From assembly GCA_945870035.1 (NCBI GenBank), contig CAMBQQ010000038.1, positions 1 to 35,137 on the forward strand: DNA of 35,137 bases, written 5' to 3'. Origin of the DNA: Rhizobium sp. Q54 (GTDB lineage: Bacteria; Pseudomonadota; Alphaproteobacteria; Rhizobiales; Xanthobacteraceae). Shown piece after piece: positions 1 to 7,431 of this stretch (position 1 is the stretch's first letter; each line of letters opens with the position of its first letter). The notes beneath the pieces are model-generated. The model did no database searches and had not been told where the DNA came from. It saw only the letters and a program-made list of their open reading frames with translations. Position numbers and translations under genes: made by a program.

Positions 1-104
1 GAGGGAAAAGGCAGCTTGTGCCACCCTCAACAGGACGCCGGGTGCATACGGCGGAGCCGCACCGGCGTCAGATCATCTGCCAATTGCCCGCCGATCCGCG
101 CGGG

Positions 105-650
105 CTAACGATCACGCAGCAAAAACGCTATTGTTCGAGGTGCCCTAGAGAGGTAAACATCAGTAGCATAACTATGAATGGCGGATCGAAGCCCAATTAC
201 TAATGCGTGGTATTCGTTGTGCTGAGTACGAACTTCGGAATACTGGGCGTTCCGCTGCGCGAGAAGCGCTTCAGTCGCCGACTTCGCCAGATAATCCTCT
301 ACGACAAGTGACGCCTCTTTGGAGTTTAGCAAACCGTCTGCTTTGGCCTTAAGGCCTTCGGCAAAAGCCTCAAGTCGAGGCAGGCTGACCACATAGTATT
401 TTTCATCTTTATCCATGCGACCAGATTGACGAACGTACTTCTCGCACGTCTGCAATTGCGAAAGGTGAAACCTTTCACTGGGATAGCCGGAGGTCTCGTA
501 TTCGAGCCACGTTTGTGCGTCGGCATCGCGCATCAGGCGGGCAAGACGTTTGGCTTTCATGAGGATGCCTTCGGTCCTAACCGTAACTGTCTCAAGGTCA
601 TTCAATAGCGTCCTGACAACCTCTCGCGCCTCATCGATGTTTCTCGCCAT
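105..650 (-). CDS. AbiTii-like domain protein, probably truncated
   Basis: 181 aa. The N-terminal half (about residues 1-60) has the pattern I associate with the AbiTii domain: a leucine-rich helix, then a run of paired Ala/Leu/Arg residues, then WLEYETSGYP around residues 48-57. AbiTii proteins occur in or near abortive-infection and other defence loci, but the biochemical role of the domain is not established here. A later helix (IHSYATDVYLSR, about residues 157-168) is followed almost at once by the stop, whereas proteins of this type usually run on; the C-terminus may be lost. The reading frame stays open past the TAG for about 24 more codons. Base composition is clearly more AT-rich than pyrE and the following genes, which suggests acquired DNA. 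Gene reality is fairly sure; the family call is from memory of the pattern and is moderate. Confidence 0.6.
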   Translation of the reverse strand: MARNIDEAREVVRTLLNDLETVTVRTEGILMKAKRLARLMRDADAQTWLEYETSGYPSERFHLSQLQTCEKYVRQSGRMDKDEKYYVVSLPRLEAFAEGLKAKADGLLNSKEASLVVEDYLAKSATEALLAQRNAQYSEVRTQHNEYHALVIGLRSAIHSYATDVYLSRAPRTIAFLLRDR

Positions 651-689
651 GGATTCTCACCTCCACAAATGCATTAGAATTCAAGCGAA

Positions 690-845
690 ATGAAAAAGAA
701 ACGAAAGAAAAATGGGGCTGATAGCGGAAACGAAGTTACACGGCTTCAGGACGCTCGCGTTAGCCTTTTGTGGCTTAGAAAGATTGAAGTCGAAATCAAC
801 ACTGTGGATGGGCACGGTCTGCTGAGGTACAATAGCGGCGGGTAA
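690..845 (+). CDS. possible small hypothetical ORF (51 aa)
   Basis: An ATG-started 51-codon frame, divergent from the AbiTii-like gene with 39 nt between the starts. The product begins MKKKRKKNG and is basic at the N-terminus, then has a mixed helix-like middle (LQDARVSLLWLRKIEVEIN). I see no good ribosome binding site. The composition matches the AT-rich island around it. No family is recognised. It could equally be chance open frame or a remnant of a longer gene, as it stops just before the palindromic repeat at 855. Confidence 0.2.
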   Translation: MKKKRKKNGADSGNEVTRLQDARVSLLWLRKIEVEINTVDGHGLLRYNSGG

Positions 846-854
846 TCCACACGC

Positions 855-938
855 CGTCATGGCCGGGCTTGACCCGGCCATCCACGTCTTGTTTATCGAA
901 GAAAGGCGTGGATGCCTGGCACAAGGCCGGGCATGACG
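855..938. repeat. intergenic inverted repeat, 32-nt arms
   Basis: Imperfect inverted repeat with arms 855-886 and 907-938 around a 20-nt loop. Each arm contains a CCGGGC/GCCCGG-type core and ends CATCCACG or the complement. It is of the type scattered between genes in Bradyrhizobium-like genomes. The right arm runs to 15 nt before the pyrE start, and translating through it gives the peptide MPGTRPGM, which should not be taken as part of PyrE. Confidence 0.75.
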
Positions 939-953
939 ACGAGGGAAAATCGC

Positions 954-1652
954 ATGAAATCCGAACCCCATTTCCTCGACAAAAAGACCATCGCCGAGCT
1001 GACCGCGCGGATGTATCTCGACACCGGCGCGGTGCGGTTCATGACCGACAAGCCGTTCATCTTCACGTCGGGCTGGGCGAGCCCGGTCTACAATGACTCG
1101 CGCTGGCTGATCTCGTTTCCCGACGTGCGCTCGGCGATTATGGGCTATGCGGTGAACGCAATCGACCGCGACATCGGCCGCGCCAATATCGACGCGGTGG
1201 CCGGCGGCGAGACCGCCGGCATTCCCTTCGCCGCCTGGGTCGCCGACCGCATGCATCTGCCGATGCAATACGTGCGCAAGAAAGCCAAGGGCTTCGGCCG
1301 CGGCGCGCAGATCGAAGGGCAGTTGCTGCCCGGCCAGCGCGTGCTCTTGGTCGAAGACCTCGCCACCGACGGCCGCAGCAAGGTCAATTTCGTCAAGGCA
1401 ATCCGCGACGCCGACGGACAGTGCGACCACTGCTTCGTGGTGTTCTTCTACAATATCTACAAGGAAGGCGAGAAGATCCTATCCGATCTCGGCGTCACCT
1501 TGCATGCCTTGACGACGTGGCGCGATGTGCTGGCGGTGGCCAAGAAGATGGACAAGTTCGAGCCGAAGATGCTGGCCGAGGTCGAGAAGTTCATCGACGA
1601 TCCGGCCGGCTGGTCGAAGGCGCATGGCGGCGCGACGGGCGCGGCGGAGTAG
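954..1652 (+). CDS. pyrE: orotate phosphoribosyltransferase
   Basis: 232 aa. Catalyses orotate + PRPP to orotidine 5'-monophosphate in de novo pyrimidine synthesis, in the cytoplasm. The PRPP-binding motif VLLVEDLATDGRSK is present near residues 132-145, and the region KKAKGFGRGAQIEG before it fits the flexible catalytic loop. A substrate-side segment FIFTSGWASPVYND lies near residues 34-47. An in-frame ATG at 912 would add 14 residues, but these are encoded by the palindromic repeat; the ATG at 954 has GAGGGA about 9 nt upstream and is chosen. No pyrF or pyrC is adjacent. The gene is followed by another repeat (1661-1854) and then a gene on the opposite strand, so it appears to be monocistronic. 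Confidence 0.95.
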   Translation: MKSEPHFLDKKTIAELTARMYLDTGAVRFMTDKPFIFTSGWASPVYNDSRWLISFPDVRSAIMGYAVNAIDRDIGRANIDAVAGGETAGIPFAAWVADRMHLPMQYVRKKAKGFGRGAQIEGQLLPGQRVLLVEDLATDGRSKVNFVKAIRDADGQCDHCFVVFFYNIYKEGEKILSDLGVTLHALTTWRDVLAVAKKMDKFEPKMLAEVEKFIDDPAGWSKAHGGATGAAE

Positions 1653-1660
1653 TTTCTTTC

Positions 1661-1854
1661 TTCACCTCCCATAGGGAGAGGTCGGATTGCCATAAGCGCG
1701 TTGACGCGCGTCTTCGACGCGCTATGGCAATCCGGGTGAGGGGTTACAACCTCAAGAGAGTCACTTGCCCCCCTCACCCCAACCCTCTCCCCCCAAAAGG
1801 GCGTTTACGCCCGTCTTCGACGGGCTATAGGGAGAGGGAGCGCGCAGAGTCCGC
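1661..1854. repeat. composite GC-rich intergenic repeat with nested units
   Basis: Shares its outline with the element at 28281-28409: TTCACCTC, then a GGGAGAGGTCGG block, CCGGGTGAGGGGTTAC, a GAGTCACTT block, CCCCTCACCC-AACCCTCTCCCC, and GGGAGAGGGAG-GCGCAGAG at the end. This copy carries two extra insertions (about 1695-1724 and 1799-1829). They resemble each other: each has a GCG-TTACGC-like arm, then CGTCTTCGACG, then a matching arm and CTAT. That points to a small palindromic unit nested inside the larger repeat. It fills the gap between pyrE and the DUF188 gene. Confidence 0.75.
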
Positions 1855-1862
1855 GGCAACGC

Positions 1863-2381
1863 CTAGAGTTTCCCCTCCATCTTCCTTTTCACCCGCGTCA
1901 CCGCCAGATCCAGCGCCTGGAGAAACCGCGACACGTCCTGCCGGCTCAAAGGCGGCGGGCCGCGCGTCACCGCGCCGGCGCTTCGCAAATCCGTCATCAA
2001 GTCGCGCGTCGCCAGCGCCATGCCGATGGCGTCGTTGTCGAAAACCTTGCCGGTCGGCGACAGCACGCTGGCGCCCTTCTTCACCGAGCGCCCGGCGAGC
2101 GGAATGTCCGAGGTGATGACAATGTCGGTTAAGCCGGCGCGCTCGACGATCCAGTCATCGGCAACGTCCGGGCCTTGGGTCACGATCACCCGCTCGATCA
2201 TGTCCGAGCGTGGCACGTTCATGAACGAATTGGCGACGACGAAGACCTTGAGGCCGTAGCGTTCGGCCACCCGGTAGACCTCGTTTTTCACCGGGCAGGC
2301 GTCGGCATCGACGAAAATCCGGATCGCGGACAAAGATTGAGGCTTGGCGGGGTCTTCCATGTCGTCTGCGGCCATGATCAA
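1863..2381 (-). CDS. YaiI/YqxD family protein (DUF188)
   Basis: 172 aa. The family signature [10 protein letters not shown] lies near residues 23-32, and the second conserved block [10 protein letters not shown] is near residues 94-103; these acidic positions resemble a PIN-like or NYN-like nuclease fold, but no activity is established for this family. Length is usual (about 150-170 aa). The chosen start is TTG at 2381, with CGGAG 10 nt upstream; ATGs at 2375 and 2360 are alternatives without a well-spaced site. The gene is divergent from the cupin gene with only 24 nt between starts, so the two promoters must overlap each other or the coding regions. Confidence 0.85.
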   Translation of the reverse strand: MIMAADDMEDPAKPQSLSAIRIFVDADACPVKNEVYRVAERYGLKVFVVANSFMNVPRSDMIERVIVTQGPDVADDWIVERAGLTDIVITSDIPLAGRSVKKGASVLSPTGKVFDNDAIGMALATRDLMTDLRSAGAVTRGPPPLSRQDVSRFLQALDLAVTRVKRKMEGKL

Positions 2382-2405
2382 ATTGCGTTAACTCCGGGGT
2401 GGACA

Positions 2406-2897
2406 ATGGCCAAGGCACGCAAGAAGGCAAGCAAGAAAGCCCAGCCGCGCAAGGCGGCGCGCAAAAGCAATGTGCGCGGCGCGGTGATGGCCACGACCCG
2501 GGCAAAAAAGAAGCCGAAGCAGAAATTCCACGTCAGCCACGCCAGCGAGGCCGACTTCGACCAGGGCCTGCGCACTTACGCCAAGTACCGCGACCTTGGG
2601 CTGGCCGCCGCGACCGGCGGCATGGTGCAGGCGCATGTCATCCGCTTCATCCCGCCGTTCAAGGCCGAGGATGTGTCGACGCCGCACTTCCACGATGTCG
2701 AACTGCAGATGATCTATGTGCTCAAGGGCTGGTACAAGACCGCGTTCGACGGCGAAGGCGAACACACCTTCCACGCCGGCGCCTGCTGGCTGCAACCGCC
2801 GAAGATCAAGCACACCGTGCTTGGTTATTCCGACGACTGCGAATTGCTGGAGATCGTGCTGCCGGCGGAATTCGATACGGTGATGCTTAAAGGGTAA
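2406..2897 (+). CDS. small cupin-fold protein
   Basis: 163 aa. A lysine/alanine-rich N-terminal tail (residues 1-40) precedes a single cupin barrel. Cupin motif 1 is visible as PHFHDVELQMIYVLKG (about residues 96-111), giving two histidines, a glutamate-region residue and the closing glycine of the metal-binding motif; motif 2 is less exact around PPKIKHTVLGY. Such proteins may bind a metal and act as sensors or enzymes; no substrate can be read from the sequence. GGGGTGGA precedes the ATG at 2406; a second ATG at 2487 would remove most of the basic tail but has no clear site. The TAA stop directly abuts the stop of ccoS on the other strand, so the two convergent genes have no space for a separate terminator. 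Confidence 0.8.
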   Translation: MAKARKKASKKAQPRKAARKSNVRGAVMATTRAKKKPKQKFHVSHASEADFDQGLRTYAKYRDLGLAAATGGMVQAHVIRFIPPFKAEDVSTPHFHDVELQMIYVLKGWYKTAFDGEGEHTFHAGACWLQPPKIKHTVLGYSDDCELLEIVLPAEFDTVMLKG

Positions 2898-3047
2898 CTA
2901 CTTCGGCAGATCGTCGTCCGACAAAACGCGCAAGGCCGCGCCATCGACGTCGTTGTACTGGCCGCTCTTGAGTGCCCACATGAAGCCGAACAGGCCGAGA
3001 AGTCCAAGGCCTACCGCTATCGGCAAAAGATAAATCAGCACGTTCAT
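2898..3047 (-). CDS. ccoS: cbb3 oxidase maturation protein CcoS/FixS
   Basis: 49 aa. One N-terminal membrane helix (about residues 2-25, MNVLIYLLPIAVGLGLLG...) is followed by the conserved short tail WALKSGQYNDVDGAALRVL and an acidic end. CcoS is needed for insertion of heme b and CuB into cbb3 oxidase. Its ATG overlaps the ccoI stop as ATGA, so it is translationally coupled to ccoI and is the last gene of the ccoGHIS unit. The length is typical for the family. Confidence 0.93.
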   Translation of the reverse strand: MNVLIYLLPIAVGLGLLGLFGFMWALKSGQYNDVDGAALRVLSDDDLPK

Positions 3048-5245
3048 GACGGTTCACCTGGGGCCAGTGTCCTGCCTTTGCTGGCCGCGCGCAAGGCATT
3101 CAGCGTCACCAGCACCGACGAGCCAGACATGGCGAGCGCTGCGATCAGCGGCGTCACCAGCCCGGCGATCGCCACCGGCACGGCGACGAGATTATACAGC
3201 GCGGCAAGCCACAAGTTTTGCATCATCAAGGCCCGGGCGCGGCGGGATATGGCGACAGCATCATACAGCGGCGCCAGACGCTCGCCGAGAAACACCGCGT
3301 CCGCCTGCGCCTGCGTTACGTCGGCGGCGGAAATCGGCGACAGCGAGACATGCGCCGACGCCAGCGCCGGCGCATCGTTGAGGCCGTCACCGACCATCAG
3401 CACGCGGCGGCCCTGCGCCTTCAGCGCCTCGATATGCGCGATCTTGTCCGCCGGCTTGAGGCCGCCGTGCCATTGCGGAATGCCGAGCGCGTCAGCGACC
3501 GGCTGCACCGCGGCGTCGCGGTCGCCGGACAGGATATGCAGGTCAAAGCCCAGATCGCGCAGCGCCTGCACGGTTTCAATCGCATCGGGGCGCAGGCGCT
3601 GGGCGATGGCGAAAGTGGCGGTGCGGCCGGCGTGAGAGAAGTGGATGTGCGAGACGCTCGCGCCGCCCGCGGCGGGGGCCGGCACGCCGCAGAATGAAGC
3701 GCTGCCCAGCCGCGCCTCAGTGCCGTCGATCATCGCGCGCACGCCCTGCCCCGGCTCCTCGACCGCATTGTCGAACGGCGTACGCGATGACGCTTCACGC
3801 GCCAGAGCAAGCGCCAAAGGATGCCGGCTCGACAAAGCCAGCCGCGCCGCCCTATCGGCGAGCGCCGGGTCGTTGTCGGCGGCATTGACAAGGCGCGGCT
3901 CCGGCAAGGTCAGTGTGCCGGTCTTGTCGAAGATGACGGTGTCGATTTCGGCAAGCCGCTCGATGGCGTCGCCGGCGTTGAGAATAATGCCGCGCTTGAA
4001 CAGCGCACCGGAGGCAACCACCTGCACCGCCGGAATGGCCAAGGCCAGCGCACACGGACACGTAATGATGAGCACGGCGATGGCGGTGATGATGGCGTCA
4101 TGCGCGGACGCGCCGTAGAGCAGCCAGCCGGCAAGCGTCAACGCCGCCGTGAGATGCACGACCGGCGCATAGACCGCCGCGGCGCGGTCGGCGAGCCGCC
4201 GCGTGCGCGACTTGGCGCTGGCGGCCTTTTCTAAAAGCCGCTCGATCTCGTCGAGCAGTGACGAGCCTCCGGCCGCGGTAACGCGCAAAGTCAGCGCGCC
4301 GGAATAATTCAGACTGCCGGCATAGACGGCTGCGCCGGCCGCAATCTTGCGCCGCGCGGTCTCGCCGGTGATCAGGCTGTCGTCGATTTCAGAGGCGCCG
4401 CTGATGACCTCGCCGTCGGCCGGAACGCGCTCGCCCGGGCGCACCAGGACGCGGTCGCCAGCTATCAGGACCGAGAGCGGCACGTTGACGATTTCATCGC
4501 CGACAAAGCGATGCGCGGTCTCGGCGCGCAGCGCCGCCAAATTGCCGGCGGTGGCGCGGGTCTTGCGCCGCATGGCGTGATCGAGCGTGCGGCCGACCAG
4601 CAGGAAGAACAACAGCATGATCGCCGAATCGAAGTAAGCGTGCTCGGCATGGTTGGCGGTCTCGACCACCGACATGCCGAGCGCGAGAATGACGCCGAGC
4701 GAGATCGGCACATTCATGTTCATGCTGCGCGCGCGCAGCGCCGCCCAGGCGCTGGAGAAGAACGGCCGCCCCGCATAGGCCGCCGCCGGCAGCGCGATCA
4801 GCGCCGAGGCCCAGTGAAAGAAGTCGCGCGTTTCCGGCGTGATGTCTGTGACATTGCCGGACCACACCGACACTGACAGCAGCATGATGTTCATCGCGGC
4901 AAAGCCGGCCACCGCGAGGCAGCGCGTCAGGCGGCGCGCCTCGGCGGCTTCTTCCTGCTCGGCGCGCAAGGCGACAAACGGATGACCGCGATAGCCGTTG
5001 TCCTGCAAGGTGCGCAGAATCTGCGACGGCTCGGTGAGCGCGTCCGACCACGCGACATGCAGGCGGCGGTTGGTGAAATTGACGCGCGCCTCGGTGACGC
5101 CGGGCAGGCTCTTCACCGCGGTTTCGATACGCCCGATACAGGCGCCGCAGGCAATGCCTTCGACCGCGAGGTCCATGCCTTGCGAGCCATCGGCTTCCGG
5201 CTTGGCGTAAAGCGACAGGTCGATGGTTTCAGTCATGGCGGCCAT
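3044..5245 (-). CDS. ccoI: copper-transporting P-type ATPase CcoI/FixI
   Basis: 733 aa. An inner-membrane P1B-type ATPase that moves copper across the membrane for the CuB site of cbb3 oxidase. In order: an HMA domain with GIACGAC (Cys33, Cys36); membrane helices from about residue 108 to 220; the actuator TGE at 293-295; the membrane copper site CPC at 396-398; the phosphorylation motif DKTGT at 440-444; the HP dipeptide at 475-476; GDGLNDAP in the C-terminal third. All hallmarks are intact. The ATG at 5245 is 4 nt after the ccoH stop; an in-frame ATG at 5236 is an alternative. Distinguished from a general copper exporter by its operon context. Confidence 0.96.
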   Translation of the reverse strand: MAAMTETIDLSLYAKPEADGSQGMDLAVEGIACGACIGRIETAVKSLPGVTEARVNFTNRRLHVAWSDALTEPSQILRTLQDNGYRGHPFVALRAEQEEAAEARRLTRCLAVAGFAAMNIMLLSVSVWSGNVTDITPETRDFFHWASALIALPAAAYAGRPFFSSAWAALRARSMNMNVPISLGVILALGMSVVETANHAEHAYFDSAIMLLFFLLVGRTLDHAMRRKTRATAGNLAALRAETAHRFVGDEIVNVPLSVLIAGDRVLVRPGERVPADGEVISGASEIDDSLITGETARRKIAAGAAVYAGSLNYSGALTLRVTAAGGSSLLDEIERLLEKAASAKSRTRRLADRAAAVYAPVVHLTAALTLAGWLLYGASAHDAIITAIAVLIITCPCALALAIPAVQVVASGALFKRGIILNAGDAIERLAEIDTVIFDKTGTLTLPEPRLVNAADNDPALADRAARLALSSRHPLALALAREASSRTPFDNAVEEPGQGVRAMIDGTEARLGSASFCGVPAPAAGGASVSHIHFSHAGRTATFAIAQRLRPDAIETVQALRDLGFDLHILSGDRDAAVQPVADALGIPQWHGGLKPADKIAHIEALKAQGRRVLMVGDGLNDAPALASAHVSLSPISAADVTQAQADAVFLGERLAPLYDAVAISRRARALMMQNLWLAALYNLVAVPVAIAGLVTPLIAALAMSGSSVLVTLNALRAASKGRTLAPGEPS

Positions 5246-5249
5246 GAAA

Positions 5250-5753
5250 TTACTTCAGCGTCACCCGGCTGCGCGAGCGAAACACGCGGTCGCCGCCGCG
5301 ATCGAGATCGAGGATCAGTTCCCACTGCCCCGGCTGCGCCGCTGTGATGCCGTGCAGTGCGCCGGCGCCGGACGCTTCCAGCGCGACGGCATGATCAAGC
5401 CGCGACGTCGCCGGATGCGCCAATCGCGCCGCGCCGGAAAGTCCCGCGACCGCCAGGCCCTTGTCGTCGCGCACGCTGATGTCGAGCACGGCCTGCCCGG
5501 CGGCATCGCGCGTCAGCCTGCCCTCGACCTTCCAGTGCAGCGCGGTCTGGCGCTCGGCCGATTGCATCTCCTGCTTGAACTGGAGGCCGGCCTTGTAGGA
5601 ACTGCCGGTTTCCAGGCCGCCGAAGGTCGACGAGGCGAAAAAGACCAACACGCCGTTGGCGGCGAAGACCAGGCCGAAATAACCGAAAAGACAGAAAAGC
5701 ACGGCACGGCCGGTCAATTTTTGCGGCGACTTGAGTTTGACGGTGTCGGTCAT
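5250..5753 (-). CDS. ccoH: cbb3 oxidase assembly protein CcoH/FixH
   Basis: 167 aa. One N-terminal membrane helix (about residues 16-40, including FCLFGYFGLVFAANGVLVFF) is followed by a periplasmic domain of beta character ending RSRSRVTLK, with a GxWEL-like segment (GQWELILDLD) typical of FixH. CcoH is a membrane protein that associates with cbb3 subunits and is needed for stable assembly. AAGGAC lies about 8 nt before the ATG. It lies between ccoG (19 nt gap) and ccoI (4 nt gap), in the standard gene order. Confidence 0.93.
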   Translation of the reverse strand: MTDTVKLKSPQKLTGRAVLFCLFGYFGLVFAANGVLVFFASSTFGGLETGSSYKAGLQFKQEMQSAERQTALHWKVEGRLTRDAAGQAVLDISVRDDKGLAVAGLSGAARLAHPATSRLDHAVALEASGAGALHGITAAQPGQWELILDLDRGGDRVFRSRSRVTLK

Positions 5754-5772
5754 GGCATTCGTCCTTGTGACG

Positions 5773-7296
5773 TCATTTTTTGCTTGCGGGCCCGAAGAAG
5801 TGATCGCGCATCTGCGCGGTGGCGCCGCTGTCGATATCGGTCAGCGTGAACAGCACCGTAGTCGAAGGCGCCGGCGGCGTCGGGCTATAGTCGGTCGCCA
5901 TCACGCGCACTTCCTTGGTCTGGTCCGGACCGACGGTGATCAACTGGCGGCCGTCGGCGCGCGGCGGCAGGCCGACATAATCGATCAAGGTCGAGGGAAT
6001 GCCGTCGACGCTGAGGATGAATTCACGCGACTTGAGCTGCTTGTTGACGATACGGATGGTGTAGGCGTTGCGCACCGAGCCGTCGGACAGCTGGACATAC
6101 ATCGGGTTGCGGTCGTGAATGACGCTGATGCCTTCGCTGTCGCGGGTGGCCAGCGTATAGATCATGATGCCGCCGGCGATGGCGATGATCGCGGCATAGA
6201 GCGACGTGCGCCAGCGTATCAGATGGAACGACATCGGCTTGCCTTCACGGCGCGCCTGGATGTTGAGGTCGGTGTCATAGGCGATCAGGCCGGTGGGGCG
6301 GCCGAGCTTTTCCATCACGCGGTCGCAGGCGTCGATACAGATGCCGCACTGAATGCAGCCGAGCTGCGACCCGGCGCGAATGTCGATACCGGTCGGGCAA
6401 ACATGCACGCATTGCAGACAATCGACGCAGTCGCCGGCCGGCTGGCCGGCGGCGCGCAGCTGCTCGGATTTCTTCACCGAGTAGCGCGGCTCGCCGCGGT
6501 CATAGCGATAGGTGACGTTGAGCGCGTACTCGTCGGTGAGCGCCGCCTGGATGCGCGGCCACGGGCACATATAAAGGCAAACCTGCTCGCGCATGTGGCC
6601 GGCAAAGGTGTAGGTCGTCAGCGTGAGGATGCCGATCCACAAATAGGCGGTGAACGGCGCGTTGCCGGTGGCAAGGTCTTTCACCAGCGTCGGTGCGTCG
6701 GCGAAATACAGAACCCAGGCGCCGCCGGTCCACCACGCCACCATGAGCCAGGTGAAGTGCTTGCCAGCCTTGGCGGCAACCTTCCTGGCGGTCCACGGCG
6801 CGGCGTCGCTCTTCATGTGCTCGCGGCGGTCGCCTTCGAAAAAGCGTTCGATGGCGTAGAACAGATCGGTCCACACCGTCTGCGGGCAGAGATAGCCGCA
6901 CCAGATCCGGCCGGCGACCGCGTTCATCAGGAACAGGCCGATCGCGGCGAGGATCAACAGGCCGGTGAGGTAATAGACCTCTTGCGGCCACAGTTCGATG
7001 AAGAAGAAATAGAAACGGCGGCTGGGGAAATCGATCAGTACCGCCTGTGACGGCGCATCCGGGCCACGGTCCCAGCGCACGAAAGGCAGCAAATAGTAGA
7101 TGCCGAGCGTGATGCCGAGCATGGCCCATTTGATATTGCGGAAGAAGCCGCGCACGCTTTGCGGATAGATCGCGCGGCGCGCCGCATAAAGCGGACCGTC
7201 GTCGTCAACTTCTTCCATGAAAGCGGGCTTCGGCGCGGCGCTTTGCGGCTTGGCCTTCACCTCGGCGTCGCGTACGAGTTCTTCAATCTGGGTCAT
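5773..7296 (-). CDS. ccoG: cbb3 oxidase accessory iron-sulfur protein CcoG/FixG
   Basis: 507 aa. A polytopic membrane protein with two 4Fe-4S ferredoxin clusters; family members have been linked to copper reduction and supply for cbb3 assembly. The cluster ligands are Cys290, 293, 296, 300 and Cys314, 317, 320, 324. Several membrane helices precede them and one follows, then a C-terminal Ig-like domain. The frame is open to 7365, but the ATG at 7296 has GGAAAAGA just upstream, and the FixK-type box at 7352-7365 would otherwise fall inside the coding region. It is the first gene of the ccoGHIS unit. Confidence 0.95.
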   Translation of the reverse strand: MTQIEELVRDAEVKAKPQSAAPKPAFMEEVDDDGPLYAARRAIYPQSVRGFFRNIKWAMLGITLGIYYLLPFVRWDRGPDAPSQAVLIDFPSRRFYFFFIELWPQEVYYLTGLLILAAIGLFLMNAVAGRIWCGYLCPQTVWTDLFYAIERFFEGDRREHMKSDAAPWTARKVAAKAGKHFTWLMVAWWTGGAWVLYFADAPTLVKDLATGNAPFTAYLWIGILTLTTYTFAGHMREQVCLYMCPWPRIQAALTDEYALNVTYRYDRGEPRYSVKKSEQLRAAGQPAGDCVDCLQCVHVCPTGIDIRAGSQLGCIQCGICIDACDRVMEKLGRPTGLIAYDTDLNIQARREGKPMSFHLIRWRTSLYAAIIAIAGGIMIYTLATRDSEGISVIHDRNPMYVQLSDGSVRNAYTIRIVNKQLKSREFILSVDGIPSTLIDYVGLPPRADGRQLITVGPDQTKEVRVMATDYSPTPPAPSTTVLFTLTDIDSGATAQMRDHFFGPASKK

Positions 7297-7351
7297 GTCT
7301 TTTCCGCTTTCAAAGCAGCGGAAAACATAGGCCGGGGCCGGCGGCGCCGCG

Positions 7352-7365
7352 TTGATCTGGCTCAA
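7352..7365 (-). promoter_or_regulatory. FixK/FNR-type box upstream of ccoG
   Basis: TTGATCTGGCTCAA fits TTGA-N6-TCAA and matches 9 of 10 positions of the TTGAT-N4-ATCAA consensus. The centre is about 62 nt upstream of the ccoG ATG, which suits class II activation with a start site near 7317. It gives the ccoGHIS unit its own oxygen-responsive promoter, separate from ccoN. Confidence 0.75.
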
Positions 7366-7368
7366 TTA

Positions 7369-7395
7369 AAAATCCCGGCGCCTGGCCGGGATTTT
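7369..7395 (-). terminator. terminator after ccoP
   Basis: A perfect 11-bp stem (7369-7379 with 7385-7395) and a 5-nt loop, with the A/T end giving a U-rich tail on the minus strand. It separates ccoNOQP from ccoGHIS transcription and stands just before the FixK box of ccoG. Confidence 0.75.
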
Positions 7396-7431
7396 CGTTG
7401 TTTATCAGCTATTTAGCGACGCGGTATCGGG

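Noticed and set aside
5731-7050. 439-codon plus-strand frame opposite ccoG and ccoH
   Set aside because: It is antisense to genes with clear Fe-S and membrane motifs; the Arg/Asp/Gly/His-rich product is the usual shadow of a high-GC gene.
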